Shown piece after piece: positions 16,061-25,495 of a DNA stretch of 64,000 bases. The DNA is taken from positions 248,001 to 312,000 of the forward strand of contig NZ_KE384384.1 of the NCBI RefSeq assembly GCF_000425485.1, written 5' to 3'. The notes below the pieces were generated by a model, which made no database searches, had not been told where the DNA came from, and saw nothing but the letters and a program-made list of their open reading frames with translations. The position numbers and the translations under genes were made by a program. The DNA comes from Flavobacterium tegetincola DSM 22377 (GTDB lineage: Bacteria; Bacteroidota; Bacteroidia; Flavobacteriales; Flavobacteriaceae). The first letter of the stretch is position 1. Every line of letters begins with the position of its first letter.

Positions 16061-16729
16061 TTAAAGATATTTATCACCCTGATTACGATTCCTAATCTCT
16101 TTAGCAGGAACCCCGTAAGAAACAAAATTATCACCAATATTCTTAACTATTAAACTTCCCGCACCAACAACTGAATGCTGTCCGATGGACTTTCCATGAA
16201 GTATATTTGCTCCAAGCCCGATAGCAGTACACAGTCCAATCCTTACATTTCCACCAGTTGTGACACCAGGACTTAGACTTGAATATTCAGCCATTGAACA
16301 GTCATGATCTATCGAGGATTTAGTTGCTAAAAAGCAATGTTGCCCTATTACTGTATCATTATTAACTATTACACCCGCCATTAGCAAACTACCTTCTCCT
16401 ATTTTGGAATTTTTCCCTATAATAACAGATGGATGAATCGCTGAAATAAATACAAATTTTTCTACCAACCTTTTGATTTTTTCGCTGATTTTAAATCTCG
16501 TGAAATTATCTCCAATTGCAATAATTCCTCGATTGACAGAATGGGTTGTAACAATATCTGGCAAATCAAATACTTTTCCTAATATTTTATACCCTCCGTA
16601 ATCTGCACCACATTCGAGGTTATCGTCCAAAATTCCAATTATTTTGAACACACCCTGTTTTTCTATAATATCGATTGCATAACGGCAATGGTCTGATGCG
16701 CCAAAAATCAGTATCGTATCTTTATCCAT
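16061..16729 (-). CDS. PglD/NeuD-like sugar O/N-acetyltransferase
   Basis: The 222-residue protein has an N-terminal PglD-type Rossmann domain (ILIFGASDHCRYAID). A left-handed beta-helix with hexapeptide repeats starts near residue 100 (IGKNSKIGEGSLL...). H142 in IDHDCSMAEYSS aligns with the catalytic histidine of PglD, and the ending GVPAKEI is typical. The likely role is acetyl-CoA-dependent N-acetylation of UDP-4-amino-4,6-dideoxy-GlcNAc. It lies between the two PglC-like genes, and the PglE/PglF-like genes are on the far side of the insert. Confidence 0.87.
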   Translation of the reverse strand: MDKDTILIFGASDHCRYAIDIIEKQGVFKIIGILDDNLECGADYGGYKILGKVFDLPDIVTTHSVNRGIIAIGDNFTRFKISEKIKRLVEKFVFISAIHPSVIIGKNSKIGEGSLLMAGVIVNNDTVIGQHCFLATKSSIDHDCSMAEYSSLSPGVTTGGNVRIGLCTAIGLGANILHGKSIGQHSVVGAGSLIVKNIGDNFVSYGVPAKEIRNRNQGDKYL

Positions 16730-16911
16730 TTTTATATTTTTTAAAATATTTTACAATTATTAATTACCTGGCCGAGTACGCGTTAATGATTCCCAACATA
16801 TGAATTTTCGATATAATATTTACGAAAAACTTCATTCTAGTCAAGCTAGAAATCAATAAATAGCTCTCTATAAATCAATTAGCTCTGCTATTTACTTTTT
16901 TATTTATGACT

Positions 16912-17520
16912 TTATTTTAATTCACCTCTAAACGGTTGCATTGTCACTTCTCCTTCAGCTGAAATACCTTCTCTAATAAACACTTTCCTTACTGTTTTTA
17001 TTAGAATCTTCACATCTAAAAGAAAGGAGATGTTGTTAACGTACCAAACGTCGTATTCAAATTTCTGTTCCCAACTGATTGCATTTCTGCCGTTGATTTG
17101 AGCCCAGCCTGTAATTCCTGGACGTACTTCGTGTCGGCGTTTTTGGGTTTCCGAATATAATGGAAGGTACTGCACCAGTAGTGGTCTAGGCCCTATTAAA
17201 CTCATGTCGCCTTTTAGCACATTTAGAAGTTGTGGAATTTCGTCTAATGATGTTTTACGCACAAAGCTACCAATAGTGGTTAGTCTTTCGTGGTCTGGCA
17301 ACAAATTCCCTTCTTCATCTTTTCTGTCGTTCATGGTTTTGAACTTGATGATCTTAAAGATTTTCGCATTTTTCCCGGGGCGCGCTTGAAGAAAGAATGG
17401 TTTGCCGTCGTTGGCAAAAAACAAACCGATCAGTGCCACTATAAAGATGGGACTTAGAAGCAGAAGTCCGAAGACCGCAATTAGAAAATCTATTTTACTT
17501 TTAAAAAAATTTCTATACAT
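16912..17520 (-). CDS. Initiating sugar phosphate transferase, PglC-like
   Basis: Of the possible starts, the ATG at 17520 (MYRNFFKSKIDFLIA) is preferred, because it gives the usual length of 202 residues and begins at the membrane helix. Conserved blocks are FKIIKFKTMNDR, TSLDEIPQLLNVLKGDMS with the Asp-Glu dyad, IGPRPLL and RPGITGWAQINGRN. It should transfer a phospho-sugar, probably diNAcBac-1-P given the PglD/PglA neighbours, to undecaprenyl phosphate at the inner membrane. Confidence 0.92.
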   Translation of the reverse strand: MYRNFFKSKIDFLIAVFGLLLLSPIFIVALIGLFFANDGKPFFLQARPGKNAKIFKIIKFKTMNDRKDEEGNLLPDHERLTTIGSFVRKTSLDEIPQLLNVLKGDMSLIGPRPLLVQYLPLYSETQKRRHEVRPGITGWAQINGRNAISWEQKFEYDVWYVNNISFLLDVKILIKTVRKVFIREGISAEGEVTMQPFRGELK

Positions 17521-17661
17521 TTTAATTATTCGGTTTTTAAAAACTTGCCGCAAAAGATGTGACAACTTGGGAGTCCTCAAATTTAGTTTACTTTTGAACC
17601 TCGTGTTTCTATTTGCAATACTAAGACGTTTTATCTACTAGTCTTGAATAAGATTAAACTT

Positions 17662-18798
17662 TTATTGTATTCCCGACTGATAAATTTTATACAATTCCTC
17701 ATGAATGTAATCTGCACTAAAATAAAGTAGCACTCTATTTCTTCCATTTTTTCCGTGCTCTTCTCTTAGTGCTTTATCGCTTCGGTACACATCCATCTTT
17801 AGACTTAAAGCTGTACTGTTTTTAGTTTCAATGGCAAATCCTGTTATTCCATTTTCAACAGTATCTTTCAGTCCTATAATATCTGATACTAAAATGGGTT
17901 TCTGCATGCACGATGCTTCTAAAGCAACATTGCCGAAGCCTTCACGATACGAAAATAGAACCAATACATCAAAGGCGCTCATTGCCAACGGAACTGCATT
18001 AGTGAACGGGATAAAACGTACTTGTAGGTCCTCACTCATCTCCTTAAATATCAATTCTGAAATAGCATCATCCGTCTCGCGATCACCTACTAAAACTAAA
18101 AAAGTATCGTTATTTCTAATTTCTTTGAAAGCTTGGTACATTTCTTCAATCCCTTTCTCCTTAACAATTCTACCAACAAATCCAAAAACAAAACCCTTTT
18201 CTGGAATATTCCATTGCCTTTTCTGTTCTTGAGTTGCAAAAGAGTCGATTGATGATGGATTAAATCGTTCTGTATTAATTCCATTGCTACTCCCTTTCCC
18301 AATGACAATTGCTTTTTGTCTACTTAAGACACCTTGATCTACAGCATACTCACGCAGTGAAGGCGCTATCACTACCACTTTTTTTGCAAGGTTACACGAT
18401 ATACGTTCGGTCAAGCGGACTATACTTCCTTTAAAACCAATGAGTGTTGCAGATCGAAGTCCTCTTAAGGTAAATATTGGAAACTTGACTCTTGTAAAAA
18501 AGCATGCAATCATAAATATTAGACCTGCTTTTGGCGTACTTGCGTTTACCACATCTGGTTTTACTTCTTTGATGATTTTTATTGCTGCGAAAACTGCCTT
18601 TGCATCTTTAAAAAGTGCTATTTCGCGTTCAATTTTTAGCTCTTTGAATTCAAATCCTTCCTCTTGGATAATGGGGAGGTACTTTTCATCATAAGAAGTG
18701 GCTAAAAATAACTTTGCTCCTTTGGAGGTATTAAATTTACCTTGGCCTTTCAGTAAAACAATACTGATTGGAGCAGAAATTGCAAATAATATTCTCAT
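17662..18798 (-). CDS. Glycosyltransferase family 4 (PglA-like)
   Basis: The 378-residue GT-B glycosyltransferase has an N-terminal acceptor domain with the deoxysugar-type STPKAGLIFMIACFF and TLRGLRSATLIG. The donor domain has FGFVGRIVKEKGIEEM, and FSYREGFGNVALEASCMQKP carries the E-x7-E-like motif. The layout matches PglA/WbpX-like enzymes that add the second sugar to undecaprenyl-linked bacillosamine-type sugars. The PglC-like gene follows it, supporting that order. The donor sugar is not predictable. Confidence 0.88.
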   Translation of the reverse strand: MRILFAISAPISIVLLKGQGKFNTSKGAKLFLATSYDEKYLPIIQEEGFEFKELKIEREIALFKDAKAVFAAIKIIKEVKPDVVNASTPKAGLIFMIACFFTRVKFPIFTLRGLRSATLIGFKGSIVRLTERISCNLAKKVVVIAPSLREYAVDQGVLSRQKAIVIGKGSSNGINTERFNPSSIDSFATQEQKRQWNIPEKGFVFGFVGRIVKEKGIEEMYQAFKEIRNNDTFLVLVGDRETDDAISELIFKEMSEDLQVRFIPFTNAVPLAMSAFDVLVLFSYREGFGNVALEASCMQKPILVSDIIGLKDTVENGITGFAIETKNSTALSLKMDVYRSDKALREEHGKNGRNRVLLYFSADYIHEELYKIYQSGIQ

Positions 18799-18804
18799 AA
18801 TTAA

Positions 18805-19704
18805 TTATGCATTCAATTTTTTATTTACACTTCCCCCTTTTTTATATTTCAGATAAAAAGAGAGTAATAGTCCCAACGGTGCAGCAGGAATCGTAAGGTA
18901 ATAAAATTTATTGCTTACAATTTTGCTGCTTTTTTTTGCGATGATGCAACTGGAAACGTAATGAATTGCATTTCTAAATTTATCCTTAATTCCTTCACTG
19001 GTTTCCATCATAAGAATTCTATGAATCATAAAACCTTGCGGATTTTTCAGATATGAACTGATCTTGTTAAATGAATTTCCATCGGGTAAATATTCTACTA
19101 TACATAAAATATCGTTAATGGCTATTAAATTGTATTTACTATCAATTTTTCGGTAGAGATAGCCTTGCGCTGGAAATTTTTCTCCTTCAACCACAGGATA
19201 TGGACCGAATTCTTTTAAAACTTTAGACCTAAATACGTATTTCTTATCGCCTTTAATTTTTGTAACAGATGCATATTTAATTTGTGCTTCATTTATTGGA
19301 AATGCATCGCCAATTACTTTTCCATCCTTATAACTGTCTAATCCCACAATTCCACCAATTGATTCATCATTGCGAAATTTTTTCCAAACACTACTGATTC
19401 TCTCAATTCCATCATTAGGTAAAAAATCATCTGAATCTATACATACGGCTAGTTCCGTTTTGAGTACTGCATGTGCAGTGTTATGTGCTCCCAACATTCC
19501 TTTGTTCACTTGCTTAATGTACGTGATTGGCAAAGTTGCTGCATTCATCCATGATGCTACTAGATTTTCAGTCTCATCTGTAGATCCGTCGTCAATAATT
19601 AACCACTCAAAGTTCTGTTCTGTTTGCGCTAACAAACTGTCATATACTTGGTGGATGCAAAAAGCTCTATTGTAAGTTGGGGTATAAACTGTTATTAATT
19701 TCAT
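18805..19704 (-). CDS. Glycosyltransferase family 2
   Basis: Start chosen at the ATG at 19704 (MKLITVYTPTYNRAF), which begins exactly at the GT-A fold; an earlier ATG would add 19 unrelated residues. The 299-residue protein has IIDDGSTDETENL and the metal-binding CIDSDDF. A C-terminal hydrophobic segment (YLTIPAAPLGLLLSFYLKY) may touch the membrane. It belongs to the polysaccharide operon, seven bases upstream of the PglA-like gene. Linkage unknown. Confidence 0.88.
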   Translation of the reverse strand: MKLITVYTPTYNRAFCIHQVYDSLLAQTEQNFEWLIIDDGSTDETENLVASWMNAATLPITYIKQVNKGMLGAHNTAHAVLKTELAVCIDSDDFLPNDGIERISSVWKKFRNDESIGGIVGLDSYKDGKVIGDAFPINEAQIKYASVTKIKGDKKYVFRSKVLKEFGPYPVVEGEKFPAQGYLYRKIDSKYNLIAINDILCIVEYLPDGNSFNKISSYLKNPQGFMIHRILMMETSEGIKDKFRNAIHYVSSCIIAKKSSKIVSNKFYYLTIPAAPLGLLLSFYLKYKKGGSVNKKLNA

Positions 19705-19761
19705 TATTATAATTTTATTTTTTGGACAAAGGGCACCTGTTCCAGAATTACACCCTGTCAA

Positions 19762-20817
19762 TTACCCCACAAATAACTCAAGATTAAATAGATAAGGAAT
19801 CATACTCGACATTTTAGCAAGATATACTCCATAGAAACCCAAATGAAGCATATAAAACAAGTACTTAAACAATGCATCAGTTTTAATGTCCGTATATTTA
19901 AAAATGAGCGGCCAAATCAGGACGTAACCCGCTAAAAAATATTGCGAGAAACGCAAGAAATTTACGTCAACCCCCATAATGATTACAACCAAATAAATTA
20001 GGGAATTGAAAACACATAAATTCAGATAAACGTCGTAGGTTTTTTGGACCTGAATTGGTATTCTCCGTCTAAAATAAATTAAAGTTATCGAGAGCACAAA
20101 GAAAAACAATCCCAATAAGAAACCACCCGAAGCCCCACGATCAATGTATGCTCCATATCTCTCAGACACGCCCTCATCAAAGAAGGATACAAAAAAACTT
20201 AAAAAGGAAAGACCTATAAACGAGAGGAACGAAAACAAAATCATTCGTCCCGTACTGTATTTGAAATGCAATAAAAAGTAAAAGGGAAGCATTATCAGCA
20301 CTGTCCTGTGGAACAAAGATGCAATTAAAACCCAAATTACGTACCACATCAATTTTCTTTTCAGAAGAAATACCAATGCAACAGCAAAAACTCCAGCGGC
20401 CAATCCTTGACGCGCCCCATTAAAAAAGAACAAATAGGCTCCTAAAGTAATGTACACAAAGAAGGAAATCGGCACATTGACCGAAACCTTTCTAATTAAG
20501 TAAGCGTACCCACTTACTGCCGTTAATGCAATTAAGGTTAGTAAACTCCAATAACTTAATGAAATCATTTGAGCAATGGTTTGTAACAAAAGAAATCCTT
20601 TTTCGATATTGGATCCTGAGAACATCCCACCTGGGCGATTTATAAAATAGTACACATAGTTTCCTGTATCCGTGCCGACGGTTATATTTCGGAATCCAGC
20701 AAACAGCACCAAAAGAGCAATAGAGATGTAAAAACCTGTATTCCCTGACTTTGAGGAAGTAGTAGTAGTACTTAAAAGCATCATGATGAATGCTAAGAGA
20801 AGAAAGTAAATTACCAT
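19762..20817 (-). CDS. EpsG/Wzy-family polysaccharide polymerase
   Basis: The 351-residue integral membrane protein has about ten membrane segments. It carries the EpsG-family signatures AGFRNITVGTDTGNY near residues 40-54 and FFNGARQGLAAG near 130-141. In Wzx/Wzy-dependent assembly this type of protein joins repeat units on the periplasmic face. It is the only polymerase candidate in the window and lies among the glycosyltransferases, as expected. Confidence 0.88.
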   Translation of the reverse strand: MVIYFLLLAFIMMLLSTTTTSSKSGNTGFYISIALLVLFAGFRNITVGTDTGNYVYYFINRPGGMFSGSNIEKGFLLLQTIAQMISLSYWSLLTLIALTAVSGYAYLIRKVSVNVPISFFVYITLGAYLFFFNGARQGLAAGVFAVALVFLLKRKLMWYVIWVLIASLFHRTVLIMLPFYFLLHFKYSTGRMILFSFLSFIGLSFLSFFVSFFDEGVSERYGAYIDRGASGGFLLGLFFFVLSITLIYFRRRIPIQVQKTYDVYLNLCVFNSLIYLVVIIMGVDVNFLRFSQYFLAGYVLIWPLIFKYTDIKTDALFKYLFYMLHLGFYGVYLAKMSSMIPYLFNLELFVG

Positions 20818-20898
20818 AAACTATGTTCTGTGTTTTAATTTTGCGTTTTATTCAACGTATTTTACTGCTCAAAATAGCTCATAGAAGCTTTAGTTCAA

Positions 20899-22041
20899 TT
20901 AGTCGGCAGTCTGCTTGTATAAAATGGTTTGCATCACTTCGTTGTGCGCTTCACAGCGCATTATATTGTGACTTGAACGCAGGTACTTCTTGGGAAATAA
21001 CACTTTAACCAACTTGTTTTTTGTCAAGCGATTGAGGTGAATAAAATAACGGTTCAGTCCTAAATACTGTGGCAAATATAGACTTTCTTTCTTGATACAA
21101 AATGCAGCCCATGACGCTTTTATAAATTTTGGATCATAAATGCGTTTAGAACGTTCGCTCAGCTCATGTACAAGATTTTGGTTTTCTTCGGTCGTCATTA
21201 GTCGTATGCCTCCCTCTTTAATAGCTGTAATTCCTTGATAACTCATCATGTGCCTTTCTGCGGATAATTCAATTTTCAACATCAAGCCTTGGTTCCATGA
21301 CGTATTGCCTTCTCTATATCCAAATAGGGAATTGCCTTGACCGTACACGATGTCCTTATCTTTATAGTTTTCTATTGTTCCTATGCAATGGCTGTGTTGA
21401 CACGTCACTAAATCGGCACCTTTGTCTACGAACTTTCTGCATTTTTTTTGCAGCATTGGGCTTGGGTATTCGTAGTATTCAATGCCACCGTGGTAAATTA
21501 TAATCAGATAATCTACTTGCTTTTTGACTGCTTCTATCAAATCTAAATCTTCATACGGGTCAAAAAAGGTAGCACCATACTCATTTTCACCCGCACAATT
21601 AAATTCTTGTTCTGCAAATGCGATAAAGCCAATTTTAAAGCCATTAACAATTTTAATATAGGGTTGCTTCGCCTTATTTAAATTTTCTGCTGCTCCAAAC
21701 GTAGCAATGCTTGCTTTTGCACAAACTTCCAGTGTGGACTTGACACCTTCTTCTCCGCAATCTTTGATATGGTTGTTTGCTAAACTCACCACATCAAAAC
21801 CTGCATCTTTAAAAATACTGACGTATGCCGTAGGTCCATGTAAAATTGGTCCACTTTTTTTAATGGATTTTGCATTGTCGGTTAGTACAAATTCGATATT
21901 TCCGAATAGCAAATCGGCTTTTTCGAATACAGGTAGACAATCGTTGAATATTTTATTTTGATCTCCCGCTTTAAAATGCGCTTCTGTATCCACAGTTGGA
22001 CATAAATCGCCACAGATAATTACTTCGGTAGTAGTATTCAT
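20899..22041 (-). CDS. CapA-family (PGA_cap) metallophosphatase-like protein
   Basis: The 380 residues carry the CapA motifs ICGDLCPT, FGNIEF, VSLANNHIKDCGEEG, YHGGIEYYEYPS, CQHSHCIG and YGQGNSLFG. These place metal ligands as in calcineurin-like phosphoesterases. CapA proteins belong to poly-gamma-glutamate or capsule systems, but none of the other pgs/cap polyglutamate genes is here. In this setting it probably modifies or helps handle the polysaccharide. No signal peptide is visible. Confidence 0.85.
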   Translation of the reverse strand: MNTTTEVIICGDLCPTVDTEAHFKAGDQNKIFNDCLPVFEKADLLFGNIEFVLTDNAKSIKKSGPILHGPTAYVSIFKDAGFDVVSLANNHIKDCGEEGVKSTLEVCAKASIATFGAAENLNKAKQPYIKIVNGFKIGFIAFAEQEFNCAGENEYGATFFDPYEDLDLIEAVKKQVDYLIIIYHGGIEYYEYPSPMLQKKCRKFVDKGADLVTCQHSHCIGTIENYKDKDIVYGQGNSLFGYREGNTSWNQGLMLKIELSAERHMMSYQGITAIKEGGIRLMTTEENQNLVHELSERSKRIYDPKFIKASWAAFCIKKESLYLPQYLGLNRYFIHLNRLTKNKLVKVLFPKKYLRSSHNIMRCEAHNEVMQTILYKQTAD

Positions 22042-22110
22042 TATTTAAAGAAAATTTACATTGCAACAAGCTCAAACTGGTAGTTGAACACTGTTGATTT
22101 TGACTATTAT

Positions 22111-23274
22111 TTAGCGATTGGTATGCATTAAAGTTTTGTACCGTTCTTCGATCTGCTTGGTATTGGTGTCACTATCAAAACCTAATGTAACAATTTTATT
22201 TTTAATTGCTTCTTTGTTTTCCATTTTATGCGACTTCATCTTTAAAATGGTTTCCACCCAAGCTTCAACGGAAAAATTATTTAAAAAGGCCACCAGGTTT
22301 AAATCCATATTGACGCTTTGGGGAAAGCCTGTATACAAAATGCATGGTACACCGGCTGCTTGCGCTTCAACGGCTACTAATCCAAAGCCTTCCTTTAATG
22401 CGGGTCCGACAAATACATCAAAAGTACTCATCACTACAGGAATATCGCTCCTTAAACCCAAATAAATTACTTTATCTTGAAGTTGGTGCAGTGCAATACG
22501 CTCTTCTATTTCTTTAAAATAAGTGGGTTGGTCTTCCCTACCTGCAAATACAAATTTACAATCGACACCTTGCTGTACCAATTGATGCACCACATCTATT
22601 ATAAATACAACGTTTTTATGACTCACAATCCGACCTACATTTCCAATAACAAATGTATGTTCTCCTAAGTGGTACGATTCTCGCAGCAGCTTGACCGCTT
22701 CCAAGTTCACTTCCTGATAGGCTTTAACATCTACTGCATTATTAATTACTGCAGAATTTTTTTTATTTAATTTGGCCGCATAGTAAAGACTGTTGTTGGC
22801 TTCTATTGAACAACCCCAATATTGATCTGAAAATTTATTAATTGCCATTTTCTGAAATAGCATTTCTGCATTAGATACCAATTTATACAAGGGATTTCCT
22901 CTAAATTTAATATCAGCATGCACGTGCGTAATGACATGTTTTACACCTGCTTTTTTAGCAGCCCACGCTATAATACCCGATTTGCTGTTCATGTGGATGT
23001 GCACAATATCCGGTTTGGCCGTGTCCACAATTTTTTTAAACTCTTTAAAAAATTTAAAAGGTCCATTGCTCCATTGTGTAGGGATGTGATACAATTGCCC
23101 GCCTTTATTTTTAATTTCTTGGTCAAAGTCACCTGTAACAATACCTGATTTCGGATTGTAATTAATTAAAAAATCAAAATGGATCTCTTTAGAAACGTTT
23201 CTAAAAACATCCATAATCATGACTTCTGCTCCACCTCTATTCATGGCGCCCGTAACTTGTAGTACTTTTATCAT
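22111..23274 (-). CDS. Glycosyltransferase family 4 (EpsF-like)
   Basis: Start taken at the ATG at 23274 (MIKVLQVTGAMNRGGAEV), which is the canonical N-terminus; an earlier ATG adds 13 residues. The 387-residue GT-B enzyme has the donor-domain stretch IGNVGRIVSHKN, and the EGFGLVAVEAQAAGVP loop supplies the E-x7-E motif. It resembles EpsF/GT4 enzymes of exopolysaccharide clusters. Donor and linkage cannot be told. Confidence 0.88.
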   Translation of the reverse strand: MIKVLQVTGAMNRGGAEVMIMDVFRNVSKEIHFDFLINYNPKSGIVTGDFDQEIKNKGGQLYHIPTQWSNGPFKFFKEFKKIVDTAKPDIVHIHMNSKSGIIAWAAKKAGVKHVITHVHADIKFRGNPLYKLVSNAEMLFQKMAINKFSDQYWGCSIEANNSLYYAAKLNKKNSAVINNAVDVKAYQEVNLEAVKLLRESYHLGEHTFVIGNVGRIVSHKNVVFIIDVVHQLVQQGVDCKFVFAGREDQPTYFKEIEERIALHQLQDKVIYLGLRSDIPVVMSTFDVFVGPALKEGFGLVAVEAQAAGVPCILYTGFPQSVNMDLNLVAFLNNFSVEAWVETILKMKSHKMENKEAIKNKIVTLGFDSDTNTKQIEERYKTLMHTNR

Positions 23275-23352
23275 CTGACTTAAAAACTTTGATTTTATTA
23301 CTTGGATCTGCATTTTAAATTATAAAAAAGCACCGCTAATTTTGCACTGTTC

Positions 23353-24450
23353 CTATGCCCTACTTTTAATTTTTGCAAATCGATCTTTATACACCAGAAA
23401 TTTCTTTTCGTAGAATTCATAGGATAAAACAATAGTTGCTACAATAATCAATGCATACACGATTAGATAATTTATAAACGATGATTCTTGAAACTTACCA
23501 ATGTATTGGAGTGCCAGAAAAATCAATAAAGGATGTATAACATAGATACCGTAAGAGATTTTCCCAAGAAAGTTGAACCACTTTTTATCTAAATCTATCA
23601 TCATGTTCGTTCTTGAAATTTGACCCAAAATAATTGTAATGGTTACCATAGCAATAATTTCATGATCTATTAGAATCGAAGAGATATGAAATACATTTAC
23701 GGTTGCTAAAAGCAAAATGAACCAAGCTACAATTTGTGCTAGTTTTGTTTTAAGAAAGGTAACAATTTTGCTCCGCTCATAATAAAGAATTGCTCCTATA
23801 CCACCCATCACCATAATATGAAATCTAGTCACGCTTAGAATCAGTAGACCTATATTCAGGAAATGAAATCTACTTTGAAGAAAGTAAAAAAGCACTTTGA
23901 TAGTATAAAAAATCAATACATATTTAATACAAAACTTAAGCAACTTCTTATTTTCCAATTTGGCAATCCAAGGCCAAAAAATATAAAATTGCTCTTCAAC
24001 TCCTATTGACCAAAAATGAACCATTAATGGCAAAGTGGCACCTGCTAACATTGCAAAATTAACCGAAAAGAAAATATAGAATGGAAACCCTAAAGAGCTA
24101 AAATCGATATCGTAAATATGGTAGATCACAATGCAAATTGCCATAAACAAATAATACAAGGGCCATATCCGCAAGATTCTGCGTATGTAAAAATGCTTTA
24201 CTTGTATGGGTTGCTTTTCCTTTTCCAGAAGCAGTAGATACGTTATTAGAAATCCACTCAGTGCAAAGAACACAGTAACTCCAAACGATGCTAAAGCCAA
24301 TCCAGCAGCTTCATTATTACTGCCTATAAAAATTGGATTTAAACCGAAATCAGGCAATTGAAGGCTGATGTGAGATACTAAGACCGCGATTGCCGCAATT
24401 GCTCTAATTCCATTTAACCCTGTTAAATGCAGCACTTGCGTTTTATTCAT
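23353..24450 (-). CDS. Acyltransferase family 3 (OafA/YrhL-like) membrane protein
   Basis: The 365-residue protein has about ten membrane segments. Characteristic motifs are GLNGIRAIAAIAVLVSHIS with the conserved His near residue 27, and MVHFWSIGVEEQFYIFWPW. This family O-acetylates surface sugars, taking acyl groups from the cytoplasm. No SGNH periplasmic domain is attached. It likely decorates the locus's polysaccharide. Confidence 0.88.
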   Translation of the reverse strand: MNKTQVLHLTGLNGIRAIAAIAVLVSHISLQLPDFGLNPIFIGSNNEAAGLALASFGVTVFFALSGFLITYLLLLEKEKQPIQVKHFYIRRILRIWPLYYLFMAICIVIYHIYDIDFSSLGFPFYIFFSVNFAMLAGATLPLMVHFWSIGVEEQFYIFWPWIAKLENKKLLKFCIKYVLIFYTIKVLFYFLQSRFHFLNIGLLILSVTRFHIMVMGGIGAILYYERSKIVTFLKTKLAQIVAWFILLLATVNVFHISSILIDHEIIAMVTITIILGQISRTNMMIDLDKKWFNFLGKISYGIYVIHPLLIFLALQYIGKFQESSFINYLIVYALIIVATIVLSYEFYEKKFLVYKDRFAKIKSRA

Positions 24451-24483
24451 ACTATTGTTATCTTATTTAGGTACAGATTTAAA

Positions 24484-25416
24484 CTATACAGTAGCTTTTG
24501 GCAAAATCAATAAATCTCCCAAAATTTGATCGTACTCCGGTGGTGTAAAGTCGGGCAAACCGCTTTTTGGATAGAACGTCATTTCTCCAAAAATAATTTT
24601 ATCGTCCACTTCATAAAAATCTACACGAACAAAAGGTAAATCGCCCACTAAATCTACTGCAATACGCGCCATTTCTTTTAAATTGACTGGTGCGGGAATG
24701 TCAATATCGGGACGCGGCTTTAAATTTTTGCCAAAGGGCAAAATGTTCCAATCCAAATCATAAAAATTTTGAGCATGATTGTCTGTTCCTCTTCCCTTAT
24801 TGGCTTGGATAAAGTGTACTTTACCGCTGAAACAAAACAATTTAAAATCCATCAATTGGCCGCTGTTGTCTTTCAGAAACGGTTCGGCTATTAATCTTGG
24901 TTTCATGTTTTTATAAGGCCATTCTCTACCGGGCCAAAATATATTATTGTGCAACCAAACGTTCATGATCTTCTTCCAGATCCACCAATTTATTTTAGAT
25001 TTATCCGTACAGACCAAATTCCATCCGCTTCCGTGTGTTGCCTTGAGAACAAATTGAGCTGGCAACTGGGCTACATCAAGTTGTTCAATTTTATCGTATA
25101 CGCCTAAAACACCGTTGAGCAGATGCGCGTATCCTTTCTGAGTTACATATTGACGTACCTCATATTTATCCGCACAAGTGGTCATTAACGGATTGTGGTA
25201 ATTCAATTTCATCCATTGCTGTTTTTCACTAAACGTTTTTGGGTTATCTAAATTCGGAACTCGACCCGAATATGTTTTATACAAGGAAATTACCGCTTCT
25301 TGGTCCGACAATTCGCGTAATGCTTTATCCCCTTTTTTCTTTTGCTGGACATTCCACAAATAATAGGCAAAGGGATTTGAATTTTTAAGATGGACTAATT
25401 TTGATTTTAAACTCAT
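24484..25416 (-). CDS. TupA-like ATP-grasp protein
   Basis: The 310-residue protein fits the TupA-like ATPgrasp family. Motifs include NPKTFSEKQQWMKL, CADKYEVRQYV, FVLKATHGSGWN, and the ATP/metal-binding FVRVDFYEVDDKIIFGEMTF near residues 270-289. Such proteins occur in polysaccharide loci and probably ligate amino-acid or similar groups onto uronic acids. This fits a locus that makes UDP-GlcA/GalA/GalNAcA. The substrate is inferred. Confidence 0.82.
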   Translation of the reverse strand: MSLKSKLVHLKNSNPFAYYLWNVQQKKKGDKALRELSDQEAVISLYKTYSGRVPNLDNPKTFSEKQQWMKLNYHNPLMTTCADKYEVRQYVTQKGYAHLLNGVLGVYDKIEQLDVAQLPAQFVLKATHGSGWNLVCTDKSKINWWIWKKIMNVWLHNNIFWPGREWPYKNMKPRLIAEPFLKDNSGQLMDFKLFCFSGKVHFIQANKGRGTDNHAQNFYDLDWNILPFGKNLKPRPDIDIPAPVNLKEMARIAVDLVGDLPFVRVDFYEVDDKIIFGEMTFYPKSGLPDFTPPEYDQILGDLLILPKATV

Positions 25417-25495
25417 TTTTTTAATTATTTTCTACAAGTCGCTCAATTTAATTATAAAGTTGATGTTCTTTATTAAAATTTCACGATTATTTACC

